Shown piece after piece: positions 25,884 through 34,317 of a stretch of DNA of 64,000 nucleotides. How positions within the stretch are numbered: position 1 is the first letter of the stretch; the number at the start of each line of letters is the position of its first letter. The position numbers and the translations under genes are program-made. Origin of the DNA: Mycolicibacterium sphagni (GTDB lineage: Bacteria; Actinomycetota; Actinomycetes; Mycobacteriales; Mycobacteriaceae); assembly GCF_013337765.1 (NCBI RefSeq), contig NZ_VBSB01000008.1, forward strand, positions 372,001-436,000, read 5' to 3'. Under the pieces are notes generated by a model. That model saw only the letters and a list, made by a program, of their open reading frames with translations. It did not search any database and was not told the origin of the DNA.

Positions 25884-26806
25884 GCGAACAGTCCCCTCAA
25901 CCCGGTCCCGCCAACTCTGCGAGCCAACAGATCACGCGTCCCCGACAGGCCCACCGGGAGCCGCCGCAGCGGCTGGCTGTACCGCGAGAGCCACGACAGC
26001 GTCGTCTCGTCGCAGAACCCCACCGCACCGTGTAGCTGATGGCACACCCGGAAGACGAGCTCGGCCGCCTCGATCGCCGACAGCCGCAGGGCGAGAGCAT
26101 CGTTCAACGCCTCAGTACCGCCGCTGCCGCCGCTCCAGAGCGTGTACTTGGCGAGGATGTCCAATCCGCTGCGCTCGACCTCGGCGTCGGTGAGCTGGAA
26201 CTGCACACCCTGAAAGGCCGACAGCGTCTGACCGAACTGTTTGCGCAGGCTGACGTGGGCCACTGTCAATTCGATCGCCCGGTCCAGCATGCCCAGTAGC
26301 GTCCAGCATTGCAGTGTCAGCGCCAGGGCGATGTCCCCGGCGCCGTTCTCGTCGATCGCCGACAGCGCCAGCTCGGTGACGAACGCCGGGCCGTGCGCGG
26401 CGTGGCCGGTCACGTGGCTACGCACACCATCCAGAGTGACTGCAGCCCAACGTGATTCGAGCCCAGCCACTGCGGCCGACGGCCGGGGGTATGCCACGAC
26501 CAGCAGGCCGTCGACGTCAAGGTCGGTGGGGGCAGCCAGACGCTCGGCCACCGGGTAGGGCACCGCCCAATAGCCCGCGCTACGACACAGGGCCGCGGCG
26601 GCTTCCAGCCCGTCGGGGTCGGCGCGCGGGTCAAGCTCCCACGCGCCCAGGCCGGCGAGGATCGGGGCGACGAGCGACTCCCGGATATCAGGCTTGGCCT
26701 CGGCCTGCTGCACGAGCTGGTCACCCCCCGCGGCCTCGAAGGCCCGAAGTGCCTGATGCCCGAACTCTCTGGCGTCCTCGCTGAGATCCAGCACCATCCC
26801 GCTCAT
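25880..26806 (-). CDS. Acyl-CoA dehydrogenase, small subunit type (pair 2)
   Basis: A 308-residue short acyl-CoA dehydrogenase homologue with RKQFGQTLSAFQGVQFQLTD in the C-terminal half and HQLHGAVGFCDETTLSWLSRY near the end. ATG 26806 overlaps the stop of the following large chain (ATGA). It resembles the partner small subunits of heteromeric FadE enzymes, and the middle domain is poorly conserved. It is the second such pair in the operon, which suggests two successive dehydrogenation rounds or two differently shaped acyl-CoA intermediates. Confidence 0.82.
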   Translation of the reverse strand: MSGMVLDLSEDAREFGHQALRAFEAAGGDQLVQQAEAKPDIRESLVAPILAGLGAWELDPRADPDGLEAAAALCRSAGYWAVPYPVAERLAAPTDLDVDGLLVVAYPRPSAAVAGLESRWAAVTLDGVRSHVTGHAAHGPAFVTELALSAIDENGAGDIALALTLQCWTLLGMLDRAIELTVAHVSLRKQFGQTLSAFQGVQFQLTDAEVERSGLDILAKYTLWSGGSGGTEALNDALALRLSAIEAAELVFRVCHQLHGAVGFCDETTLSWLSRYSQPLRRLPVGLSGTRDLLARRVGGTGLRGLFA

Positions 26807-27975
26807 TTCGCCGCCGCCAGCAGAGAACGGGACAGCAGGATGCGCTGCATCTCGATACTTCCGGAGGACACCGTCGAGGCTTGCGAATACTTCCAGTGGT
26901 CGTCGACCTCGTCGAGGAACCACCGGGCCCGCGGGTCGTCGTGGGACACGGCGGCGGCGATGTCCATCAACACCTCTGCGCTGTCCTGATCGAGTTTGGT
27001 GACGGCGATCCGGTACGCGGCAGCGTCACCGGGGCGGACCCGCCCGGTGCTCTGCAGTTCCACGATGCGATAGGCCATCAGGCGCGCACGGCGGCAGTGC
27101 GTCAACATCCGCACCCACCGGCCGCGCAGTTCGGCGGGTAGCTCGTCCCACCGGCCGTCGAGCACTGTCGGTGCCGCCGCCAGCAGCCGTTCGCACCGTG
27201 CGTACCGGGCGATGCCGACCCGCTCGAAGGAGGTCACCTCCTGCACGATCGACCATCCGTCGTCGACCGTGCCGAGCACGTCCGCCTCGCTGACCCGCAG
27301 GTCGTCGAAGAACACCTCATTGAGGTGATGCGGGCCCATCATGCAGCGGATCGGTCGCACCTGGATCGCCGGATCGTCCATGGGCACCAGGAAGATCGTC
27401 AGACCCTGTTGTTTCTTCTGCGTTGCACCTTCTCCCACCTTCGTCGTCCGGGCCAGCAGAAAGCACCACTGCGCCATCGTGGCGTAGGACGTCCAGATCT
27501 TCTGACCGCTCACCAACCAGCCGTCACCATCGCGACGCGCGCTAGTGCGCAACGACGCGAGATCGCTGCCTGCCTCCGGTTCCGAGAAACCCTGACACCA
27601 GATCACTTCGCCGCGTGCGATGGCCGGAAGGTGTTTGCGCTGCTGCTCCTCGGTGCCGTGCCGCATGATGATGGGGCCCACCCAGTTCACGCCCATGTAC
27701 TGGGCGCCACGCGGCTCGTGATGGGCCCACATCTCCTCGCGCACCACCGTCTGCTCCCACACCGACGCGCCGCGCCCGCCGAATTCCTGCGGCCAGGCCA
27801 GGCAGAGCAGCTCACGGGCGGCCAGCGTCCGGCAGAACTGTTGCGCCACTTCCAGATCGGCGGGGTCATCGGTGAACGCTCCCAGGAAGTCCTCGGGGAC
27901 ATGCTGTTTGACCAACTCGCGAAGCTCCGCGCGCAGCGCCGCGGCGGGCGCGCCCATATCGAAGTCCAGACTCAT
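26803..27975 (-). CDS. Acyl-CoA dehydrogenase, large subunit type (pair 2)
   Basis: A 390-residue acyl-CoA dehydrogenase with WCQGFSEPEAGSDLASLRTSA near residue 125, SGQKIWTSYA near 156, and C-terminal SSGSIEMQRILL. ATG 27975 overlaps the CoA-transferase stop (ATGA) and its own stop overlaps the small partner gene at 25880-26806. The two large chains of the operon are clearly distinct in sequence, so they are not a recent duplication. Confidence 0.87.
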   Translation of the reverse strand: MSLDFDMGAPAAALRAELRELVKQHVPEDFLGAFTDDPADLEVAQQFCRTLAARELLCLAWPQEFGGRGASVWEQTVVREEMWAHHEPRGAQYMGVNWVGPIIMRHGTEEQQRKHLPAIARGEVIWCQGFSEPEAGSDLASLRTSARRDGDGWLVSGQKIWTSYATMAQWCFLLARTTKVGEGATQKKQQGLTIFLVPMDDPAIQVRPIRCMMGPHHLNEVFFDDLRVSEADVLGTVDDGWSIVQEVTSFERVGIARYARCERLLAAAPTVLDGRWDELPAELRGRWVRMLTHCRRARLMAYRIVELQSTGRVRPGDAAAYRIAVTKLDQDSAEVLMDIAAAVSHDDPRARWFLDEVDDHWKYSQASTVSSGSIEMQRILLSRSLLAAAK

Positions 27976-29171
27976 GCGCTCTCCACGCTTTCCACGCTTT
28001 CCACGGAGGCCAGCCCGAACTCCGCGAGCACGCTCTCGGTGTCGGCACCGAGTTCGGGGGCGGGCCCCGCGATCCGGCCCGGGGTTCGGGAGAACCAGGT
28101 CGGCACACCGGGCATGCGGACCGGCCCGTGCGGGGTAGGCACGGTTTCGAAAAAGCCGACAGCATTGAGCTGTTCGCTGTCGAAGAGTGCCTGCGGCGAG
28201 TTCAGCGGCGCGGCCGGGATTTCCAGCTCGACGAACAACGTCAGCCAATCCTCGGTGGTGCGTTCGGTCATGGTTTGTGCCACCAGTGAGTACACGGTGT
28301 CGATCTCTGCGGCTCTCGCCTTCAGCGTTGCGTAGCGTTCTTGGTTCCACGCGGGCTGCACCGCGTTGATGAATCCGGCCCAATGTTTGTCGTTGTAGAT
28401 CAGCGCCGAGATGTAGCCGTCCTTGGTCTTGTACGGCTTGCGGTTGGGGGCCACGGTGCGGTGGTAGAGCGCCGGGCCCAGCGGCGGGTCGAACATCGCC
28501 CCGTTGGCGTGCTCGACGAGCATGAACGAGGCCATCGTCTCGAACATGGCGACCTCGACCTCCTGGCCCTCGCCGGTGCGCTCGCGGTGGAACAACGCCA
28601 TCGTCGTCGCGTACACCGCGGTCAGGCCGGCCACCTTGTCCGCCACGATCGTCGCGACGTAGTTGGCCTCCCCGGTCAGTTCGGCCTGCACCGCGGGCAG
28701 GCCGCACTCGGCCTGGATGGTGTCGTCGTAGGCGGGTCGGTCGCGTTCGGGTCCGCGCCTGCCATAGCCGTAGCAGTTGGTGTAGACGATGCCGGGATTG
28801 ATGGCGGCGACTTCGTCGTAGCCGAACCCCAGTTTGGTGATGGCCTTCGCGCGCATGGAATGGATGAACACGTCGGCACCGGCAATCAGTGCACGCAGCG
28901 CCGCCCGGCCCTCATCGGAGCGAAGGTCAAGCACCACACTGCGTTTGCCCCGGTTGACGTTGACGAACACCCCACTCAGCCCATGTGCGGGGCCGACCGA
29001 GACGTAGCGGGTGTCGTCGCCGGCGGGCGGTTCGATCTTGATGACGTCGGCGCCCATATCGGCCATGATCTGGGTGCAGTAGGGGCCCATCACCATCGCG
29101 GTGAGGTCGATCACCCGCACGCCCGTCAGTGGGCCGGTGCTAGTCATGGCCAGCGGGTCGCTGTTATTCAT
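27972..29171 (-). CDS. CaiB/BaiF family (class III) CoA-transferase
   Basis: A 399-residue family III CoA-transferase that moves CoA between carboxylic acids. It has the N-terminal GVRVIDLTAMVMGPYCTQ stretch, an ADVIKIEPP segment near residue 41, and a VADKVAGLTA segment with Asp178, the candidate catalytic aspartate that forms the acyl anhydride. ATG 29171 overlaps the end of the SDR gene by 8 nt and has a G-rich site in front. The C-terminus ends in three Ser-Val-Glu repeats encoded by a 9-bp tandem repeat. It could activate the substrate without ATP or recycle CoA from formyl-CoA or acetyl-CoA. Confidence 0.88.
   Translation of the reverse strand: MNNSDPLAMTSTGPLTGVRVIDLTAMVMGPYCTQIMADMGADVIKIEPPAGDDTRYVSVGPAHGLSGVFVNVNRGKRSVVLDLRSDEGRAALRALIAGADVFIHSMRAKAITKLGFGYDEVAAINPGIVYTNCYGYGRRGPERDRPAYDDTIQAECGLPAVQAELTGEANYVATIVADKVAGLTAVYATTMALFHRERTGEGQEVEVAMFETMASFMLVEHANGAMFDPPLGPALYHRTVAPNRKPYKTKDGYISALIYNDKHWAGFINAVQPAWNQERYATLKARAAEIDTVYSLVAQTMTERTTEDWLTLFVELEIPAAPLNSPQALFDSEQLNAVGFFETVPTPHGPVRMPGVPTWFSRTPGRIAGPAPELGADTESVLAEFGLASVESVESVESA
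27978..28004. repeat. 9-bp tandem repeat, three units, at the CoA-transferase C-terminus
   Basis: Three consecutive 9-bp units (GCTCTCCAC once and GCTTTCCAC twice on the plus strand) encode the repeated Ser-Val-Glu tail. Copy number may vary between strains without breaking the frame. Confidence 0.7.
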
Positions 29172-30081
29172 GTAGCCCCCTTGCCATCCCGAAGCTGTGA
29201 CCGATGTGAGCGCTGTGCCCGTCGGGTACCACCGGGAAGACCAGCGGGTTGCTGATATCGCGGATCTCCTCGATGCGGGCACCCACCTGATCGACGGTCC
29301 ACTCGGGTTGGTACACGCCGGCAGACTCCACGACTGCGACCCGGGCGACCCGGCCCGCGATGGCGGTCAGGACTTCGCCGGTGATCGAGCAGGATTCGTG
29401 GGCCAGCCAGCCGACGACGGGGGCGACGAGGTCGGCACCCATCGGCGGGTAGGCCGAGGTGTCGATTCCTTCGGCCATGCGAGTCACCGCCGCCGGGACG
29501 ATGACATTGCAGCGCACTCCATGCTCAGCGCCTTCCAGCGCGACGACGTTCGACAGCCCGACGATCCCGGCCTTGGCGGCGGCATAGTTGGCGACCGCGT
29601 GGTTGCCGTACAGCCCGCCGATCGACGAGGTCAGCACGATGCGTCCGTATCCCGCCTGACACATCGTCGGAAATGCCGCTCGCACAACGTGGAACGCGCC
29701 GCGCAGGTGGACGTCGAGCACCGCGTCGAAGTCCTCGGCCGCCATCTCCGACAGCGGCGCCGGCCGAACGTTCCCGGCGTTGTGGATCAGGATGTCGATC
29801 CGGCCGTACCGCTGCGTTGCCGCCCCGACGATCGCCTGACCGCCGACCGCGGTCGCCACCGACTCGGTGGAGGCGATCGCCTCCCCTCCGGCAGCGGTGA
29901 TCTCGTCGACCACCTGCTGAGCAGGTCCGCTGTCGGCGCCGTCGCCGGTCAGCGCGCCGCCGGGGTCGTTGACCACGACTTTGGCGCCGAGGGCGGCCAG
30001 CAGCAGCGCGTACTCGCGCCCCAGTCCCCGGCCGGCGCCGGTGACAACGGCGACGCGGTCGTCGAATCGTGCCTGCGCCAT
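29164..30081 (-). CDS. SDR dehydrogenase resembling the MFE2-type 3-hydroxyacyl-CoA dehydrogenase domain
   Basis: A 305-residue short-chain dehydrogenase. The cofactor motif is TGAGRGLG, followed by KVVVNDPGG, a pattern seen in the dehydrogenase domain of MFE-2/17beta-HSD4 proteins. HNAG appears in mid-protein and the catalytic Ser, Tyr-x3-Lys set in LTSSIGG and YAAAKAG. In beta-oxidation such enzymes oxidise (3R)-hydroxyacyl-CoA. It begins directly at the BVMO stop and overlaps the CoA-transferase gene by 8 nt. It fits a role in shortening a side chain or a cleaved ring. Confidence 0.85.
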   Translation of the reverse strand: MAQARFDDRVAVVTGAGRGLGREYALLLAALGAKVVVNDPGGALTGDGADSGPAQQVVDEITAAGGEAIASTESVATAVGGQAIVGAATQRYGRIDILIHNAGNVRPAPLSEMAAEDFDAVLDVHLRGAFHVVRAAFPTMCQAGYGRIVLTSSIGGLYGNHAVANYAAAKAGIVGLSNVVALEGAEHGVRCNVIVPAAVTRMAEGIDTSAYPPMGADLVAPVVGWLAHESCSITGEVLTAIAGRVARVAVVESAGVYQPEWTVDQVGARIEEIRDISNPLVFPVVPDGHSAHIGHSFGMARGLHE

Positions 30082-31932
30082 CTAGTGTCCGAGCTCTAGG
30101 CCGTCGAGATCACCCTTGGCCCGCCAGTCGGCGATGAGATCGTCGAAGGCGTAGAAGCCTGGCGAATAGAAGTCGCCGAGGAACGATCCGTTGCCTTCCG
30201 CGCCGCCGCGGCCTTCGTTGTTGTAATAGCCGGGCGTGCAGGATAGCTCGAATGCCGAATTGTCGATTGCCAGTTCCCGAACTGTCGCCACCCAGGCGTC
30301 CTGGCCGCCCTGGCTGGGCTCGACGGTGATCGCGCCGCGCTTCTGCGCCTCGGCGATGATGTAGGCGATGTGCTTGGCCTGCTGCTCGAACATCGCGGTG
30401 GTGTTGGCCGAGACGCCGCCCTGCAGGAAGCCGGTGAAGAACTGGTTGGGGAAGCCGCGGCTGGTCATCCCGTGCAGCGTCTGGTAGTTGTCCTTCCAGT
30501 ATTCGAAGAGCGACAGTCCGTCGCGGCCCTCGATGGTGTCGATCGCATAGCGCCTGCTGATCTCGGTGGAGATCTCGAAACCGCTGGCGAAGATCACGCA
30601 ATCGACCTCGTATTCAACGCCGTTGGCGACGATCCCTTTCTCGGTCAGCCGTTCCACACCCTTGGATTCGGCCACGTCGATCAGGGTCACGTTGGGCCGG
30701 TTGAAAGCGGTGAGGTACTCCTCGCTCGAACACGGCCGCTTGCACATGAACCGGTAGTACGGCTTGAGCGCTTCCGCGGTGTCGGGGTCGTCGACGAGGG
30801 TTGCGATGCGGCGGCGCAGCCGCTCCATGATCTTGTAGTCTTCCTCTTCCCGGAAGGCCATGATCTGCTCGATGCTCACCGACGCGGGATCCTCGCTGCC
30901 CGCGATGCGTGCGGTCAGGTTGCGCCCGAGTTCGGTCCAGAAATCGCAGACCAGGTCCGGCTCGCCGAACACCACGCCGACGAACGGCGACCAGTTGTGG
31001 AAGTTGCGCTTGCGTTCCTCCTGCCAGCCGGGCTGCAGCGAGTCGGCCCACTGCGGATCGGTCGGCGTGTTGGCCCGCTCGTCCACCGAGGACGGGGTGC
31101 GCTGGAACACGAAGAGTTGCCTGGCATCCCGGCCCAGATGCGGCACCAGCTGGACACCGGTGGCGCCGGTGCCGACGAGGGCGACCCGCTTGTCGGCCAG
31201 TTTGTCCAGGCCGCCGTTCGCGTCACCGCCGGTGTAGTCGTAATCCCAGCGTGCGGAGTGAAATACATGCCCGCCGGCGTCCAGGTAGTCCTTGATCCCG
31301 GGGATGTTGGGCAGCTTGGGCCGGTTGTACGAGCCTTGCGCCATGACCACGAACCGGGCCCGGATGTCGTCGCCGCGATCGGTGCTGATCCGCCAGCGCT
31401 TCAGCTCGTCGTCCCAGCGCAATTCGCGGACCTGTGTGGAGAACAATGCCCCGTCATAGAGGCCGAAGTGCTTTCCGATATTGCGGCAGTGCGCGAAGAT
31501 CTCGGCGCCGTCGGCGAACTTCTTCGACGGCATGAAGCCGAGTTCTTCGAGCAGCGGGATATAGCAGTAGGCATCGTTGTCGCACTGGATCCCCGGGAAC
31601 CGGTTCCAGTACCACACCCCGCCGAAGTCGCCGGCCATCTCGATGACCAGAACATCCTCGACGCCTGCCTTTTTCAGGTAGGCCCCGGCCAGCAGCCCGG
31701 CGAAGCCACCGCCGAGCACCACGACGTCGGCGTCTTCGGCGATCGGATCGCGCGCCGTCACCGTCGTATAGGGGTCCACCTCGTAGAAGTCGGCGTACTC
31801 CCCCTCGAGCTCCAGATACTGCGCGGATCCTTCTGGGCGCAGCCGCTTCTCCCGTTCGACGCGGTACTTCTCCCGCATCGCGTCGATATCGATGTCCTGT
31901 GGGACATCCGTCGGCCCGCAGTCCGCGGTCAT
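30082..31932 (-). CDS. Flavin-dependent monooxygenase, Baeyer-Villiger type
   Basis: A 616-residue class B flavoprotein monooxygenase. The FAD site GGGFAG is at 74-79, the FAD-linked GVWYWNRFPG segment follows, and an NADP-binding GTGATGVQ lies near residue 252. The BVMO fingerprint is present in variant form near 218-229: a GxxxHxxxWD core without the leading Phe. A 60-residue N-terminal extension resembles those of larger-ring and steroid BVMOs. These enzymes insert oxygen next to a ketone, giving an ester or lactone. Its ATG overlaps the Rieske gene stop (ATGA). Confidence 0.87.
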   Translation of the reverse strand: MTADCGPTDVPQDIDIDAMREKYRVEREKRLRPEGSAQYLELEGEYADFYEVDPYTTVTARDPIAEDADVVVLGGGFAGLLAGAYLKKAGVEDVLVIEMAGDFGGVWYWNRFPGIQCDNDAYCYIPLLEELGFMPSKKFADGAEIFAHCRNIGKHFGLYDGALFSTQVRELRWDDELKRWRISTDRGDDIRARFVVMAQGSYNRPKLPNIPGIKDYLDAGGHVFHSARWDYDYTGGDANGGLDKLADKRVALVGTGATGVQLVPHLGRDARQLFVFQRTPSSVDERANTPTDPQWADSLQPGWQEERKRNFHNWSPFVGVVFGEPDLVCDFWTELGRNLTARIAGSEDPASVSIEQIMAFREEEDYKIMERLRRRIATLVDDPDTAEALKPYYRFMCKRPCSSEEYLTAFNRPNVTLIDVAESKGVERLTEKGIVANGVEYEVDCVIFASGFEISTEISRRYAIDTIEGRDGLSLFEYWKDNYQTLHGMTSRGFPNQFFTGFLQGGVSANTTAMFEQQAKHIAYIIAEAQKRGAITVEPSQGGQDAWVATVRELAIDNSAFELSCTPGYYNNEGRGGAEGNGSFLGDFYSPGFYAFDDLIADWRAKGDLDGLELGH

Positions 31933-33302
31933 CGATCGTTCTCCTTTGCGAGCGCGCGGGGTGCCCCGGTGCCCATGTACTTCGACAGCTGGTAGTGCAG
32001 GTTGACGGTGCTGCGCTCGCGATACGGGTTCGGTTGTGTGCCGGGGAATCCCAGCGACTTCATCCCCTGCTGCACAGCGGCCATATTGGAGAAGTCCTGT
32101 GGCAGCACGCTGCGCCACCGCGGATCACCGACCGGGGTGTACTCCCAGTCGGCCTGCGGCTCGGCGCCTTTGGGGTAGAGCTCGAACACCGACACCTCGA
32201 AGATGCACTTGTCCGGGTCGTAACTCGGATCGGGGCGCGCGCCGTAGCACAGCGCGCTGGTCAGGCCCTGCCCGATCTGGAAGTTCGGGAACAGCTGCCA
32301 GGCGGTTCCGCTCTGGCCGAGGATGTCGGCGGGGATCGTCGGCCACGCCACGCCGCGGGCCTCGTCGTCGCGGCGCGCGGACGCCAGCCAGTGCTCGAGC
32401 ACCTTGTCGGCCGGAGTGTCCTCGGGCAGTTCGTCCACCAGCCGCAGCGCGGCGTTGACCAGCGTCTGGGTGGTGGTCGCGTTGGTCTCCTCCATCGTGT
32501 ACACCTGCATCTCCGCGGTGGAGATCCGCGGATCGCCGGTGCCGAGCCGGATCTTGGACTTGGTCTCGGCCATGTCGTCGGGTGCGTCGTAGCCGATATT
32601 GCTATGGCGGCCCTGCGCTTTGGCCCAGCCCTTGAACTCACCGAACTTGTTGAACTCCGGGTGGGTGGTGAAGACGTGGTAGGTCTCGTTGAAGGCCTCC
32701 AGGGCTACCTTCCAGTTGCAGTCGAAGTGCACCCATTTGCGCCACTTGACGCGCATGTTCTCCAGTCCGAACGGGTCGAGGATCTTCGCCGCGGGAAAGA
32801 GATAGTCGGCCAGCGGTTCACAGTCGGGATCCATGTTGATCCACAGCCAGCCGCCCCAGGTGTCGACGTTCACCGAGCGGAGCCGGGTGCCTGCCGGGTT
32901 CAGCGCACCTTTCCAGTCGGCTTCCTCGCGGATATGCGTGCAGTCGCCGTCCAGACCGTAGGACCAGCCGTGGAATCCGCAGACGAATGACTTGCGGGCC
33001 CGGCCGACAGCCTGTTTCGCACCGGGCGGGGTGTCGACGAGCCGTCGCCCGCGGTGCATGCAGACGTTGTGGTGGGCCGCGAATTCATTCGGTCCGGTTC
33101 GTACGACGATGATCGAGTCGTCGAGGATGTCATAGGTCAGATAGCTGCCGACCTCGGGCAGCTCCTCGACCCGGCCCACCTGCTGCCAGACTCTGCGCCA
33201 CAATTTGTCGCGTTCGGCGCGGGCGTACTCCGGCGAGATGTACGCCTCCACACCGATGGTCATCGGTTCGGCCAGCTCTTCAGTGCTGTCCAGATCGCCC
33301 AT
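31929..33302 (-). CDS. Rieske non-haem iron oxygenase, alpha subunit
   Basis: A 457-residue ring-hydroxylating oxygenase alpha subunit. The Rieske 2Fe-2S ligands are Cys81-x-His83 and Cys108-x2-His111. The mononuclear iron site includes His209 and His214 in ETYHVFTTH, with the expected aspartate further on. AGGAG lies 6 nt before ATG 33302. There is no beta subunit, ferredoxin or reductase gene beside it, so it is probably an alpha-only oxygenase fed by an unlinked electron chain. It would hydroxylate a ring or activated carbon early in the pathway. Confidence 0.88.
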   Translation of the reverse strand: MGDLDSTEELAEPMTIGVEAYISPEYARAERDKLWRRVWQQVGRVEELPEVGSYLTYDILDDSIIVVRTGPNEFAAHHNVCMHRGRRLVDTPPGAKQAVGRARKSFVCGFHGWSYGLDGDCTHIREEADWKGALNPAGTRLRSVNVDTWGGWLWINMDPDCEPLADYLFPAAKILDPFGLENMRVKWRKWVHFDCNWKVALEAFNETYHVFTTHPEFNKFGEFKGWAKAQGRHSNIGYDAPDDMAETKSKIRLGTGDPRISTAEMQVYTMEETNATTTQTLVNAALRLVDELPEDTPADKVLEHWLASARRDDEARGVAWPTIPADILGQSGTAWQLFPNFQIGQGLTSALCYGARPDPSYDPDKCIFEVSVFELYPKGAEPQADWEYTPVGDPRWRSVLPQDFSNMAAVQQGMKSLGFPGTQPNPYRERSTVNLHYQLSKYMGTGAPRALAKENDR

Positions 33303-33314
33303 CACCAACTCCTT

Positions 33315-34160
33315 TCAGGGCCTTCTGATTTCGTTGCGGAAGTCGTCGTCGGCAAGGAACAGCGACGTGTTGTCCGCACCGACGTGGCTCCAGCGCAGGT
33401 CCAATCCCCCGTCGACGAGCAGGGTTTGGCCGGTGATGTAGCTCGCCAGGTCGGACAAGAGGAACAGGATCGGGCCGGCTTGTTCCTCGGGACGACCGCG
33501 GCGCCCCATGGCGATGGCGGCTTTGTCCCGATCGGGATCGGAGTCGACGTAGGCGCGCGATGCCACGGTCTCGGTGACCCCGGGCGCGACGGCGTTGACC
33601 CGGATATCGTCCAGCGCGAGCTCCAGTGCCATGGTTCGGGTGGCGGCCACGATCGCCGCCTTGGCGGTGCCGTAGGCGATGTGGAACGGCGCGGTGTTCA
33701 TCCCGCTGATCGACGACACCGACACGATCGAGCCCGGTCCGCCGCCTGACCGGACCTCGGCGGCCACGGCCTGGCTCATGAAGAACATGGTCTCGAGATT
33801 GGCGGTGAACAGCGCACGCCAATCGGCGCGGCTGACCCGGGTGGCCGGCATCCACGTCGAGGGCGCAGCACCGCCTGCGATGTTGACCAGTCCGTGCAGC
33901 CGCCCCTCGGTGCGGCGCACTGCGTCGAGAACGGTGGCGATCCCTGCATCGGTGGCGGCGTCCGCGGCGACCGGCACGATCGGGAGGCCGCCGTCGACCA
34001 GTGGCCCGACGTGTTGATCGAGGTTGTCCTGCGAGCGGCTTACCGCGACCACGGTGGCGCCGGCCCGTGCCGCCATCTCGGTCACGGTCGTTCCGATGCC
34101 ACCGCCTCCGGCGCCCGACACCACCACGATGCGGCCGTCGAGCCTCAGGAGATCCGTCAT
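33315..34160 (-). CDS. SDR family oxidoreductase
   Basis: A 281-residue short-chain dehydrogenase, first gene of the left arm. The cofactor loop is a variant glycine-rich SGAGGGGIG rather than TGxxxGIG. VNIAGGA replaces the NNAG motif. Catalytic Ser and Tyr-x3-Lys are present in SVSSISGM and AYGTAKAA. A typical C-terminal TGQTLLVDGGLD follows. It starts at ATG 34160, 25 bp from an operator-like palindrome in the divergent promoter. It would oxidise an alcohol to the ketone needed by the BVMO, which is inference from context. Confidence 0.85.
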   Translation of the reverse strand: MTDLLRLDGRIVVVSGAGGGGIGTTVTEMAARAGATVVAVSRSQDNLDQHVGPLVDGGLPIVPVAADAATDAGIATVLDAVRRTEGRLHGLVNIAGGAAPSTWMPATRVSRADWRALFTANLETMFFMSQAVAAEVRSGGGPGSIVSVSSISGMNTAPFHIAYGTAKAAIVAATRTMALELALDDIRVNAVAPGVTETVASRAYVDSDPDRDKAAIAMGRRGRPEEQAGPILFLLSDLASYITGQTLLVDGGLDLRWSHVGADNTSLFLADDDFRNEIRRP

Positions 34161-34184
34161 AACCCGCTTTCGTTCGCAGCAGTA

Positions 34185-34196
34185 TTGTCCGGACAA
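34185..34196. promoter_or_regulatory. GntR-type operator candidate, copy 1
   Basis: TTGTCCGGACAA is a perfect 12-bp palindrome 25 bp upstream of the left-arm SDR start. A related sequence lies at 34282-34296 on the other side of the same divergent promoter. A GntR/UTRA gene lies in the right arm, so these are its likely binding sites. Confidence 0.65.
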
Positions 34197-34281
34197 ATAT
34201 GAAGACTCTGCTGACTGGAGAACATGATTCCGCAGCACTTATACAACCGTCAAGGGGGCTGGCGTAGATAGCTCGGGACTA

Positions 34282-34296
34282 TTGTCTGGACTAAAT
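34282..34296. promoter_or_regulatory. GntR-type operator candidate, copy 2
   Basis: TTGTCTGGACTAAAT repeats the TTGTC-Y-GGAC core of copy 1 with one inserted base in the right arm. It sits where the -35 region of the rightward promoter should be, just upstream of a TACGGT -10-like element (34305-34310), so a bound regulator would block transcription of the beta-propeller gene. Confidence 0.6.
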
Positions 34297-34304
34297 CTGC
34301 TTGG

Positions 34305-34310
34305 TACGGT
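34305..34310 (+). promoter_or_regulatory. Predicted -10 element of the right arm
   Basis: TACGGT fits TANNNT and ends 7 nt before ATG 34318, which would give a leaderless or nearly leaderless transcript. No Shine-Dalgarno-like site precedes the ATG. Confidence 0.45.
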
Positions 34311-34317
34311 CACGCCA

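Noticed and set aside
30370..31995. Plus-strand open frame of about 540 codons opposite the BVMO gene
   Set aside because: No recognisable domain, and it lies wholly over a conserved minus-strand monooxygenase.
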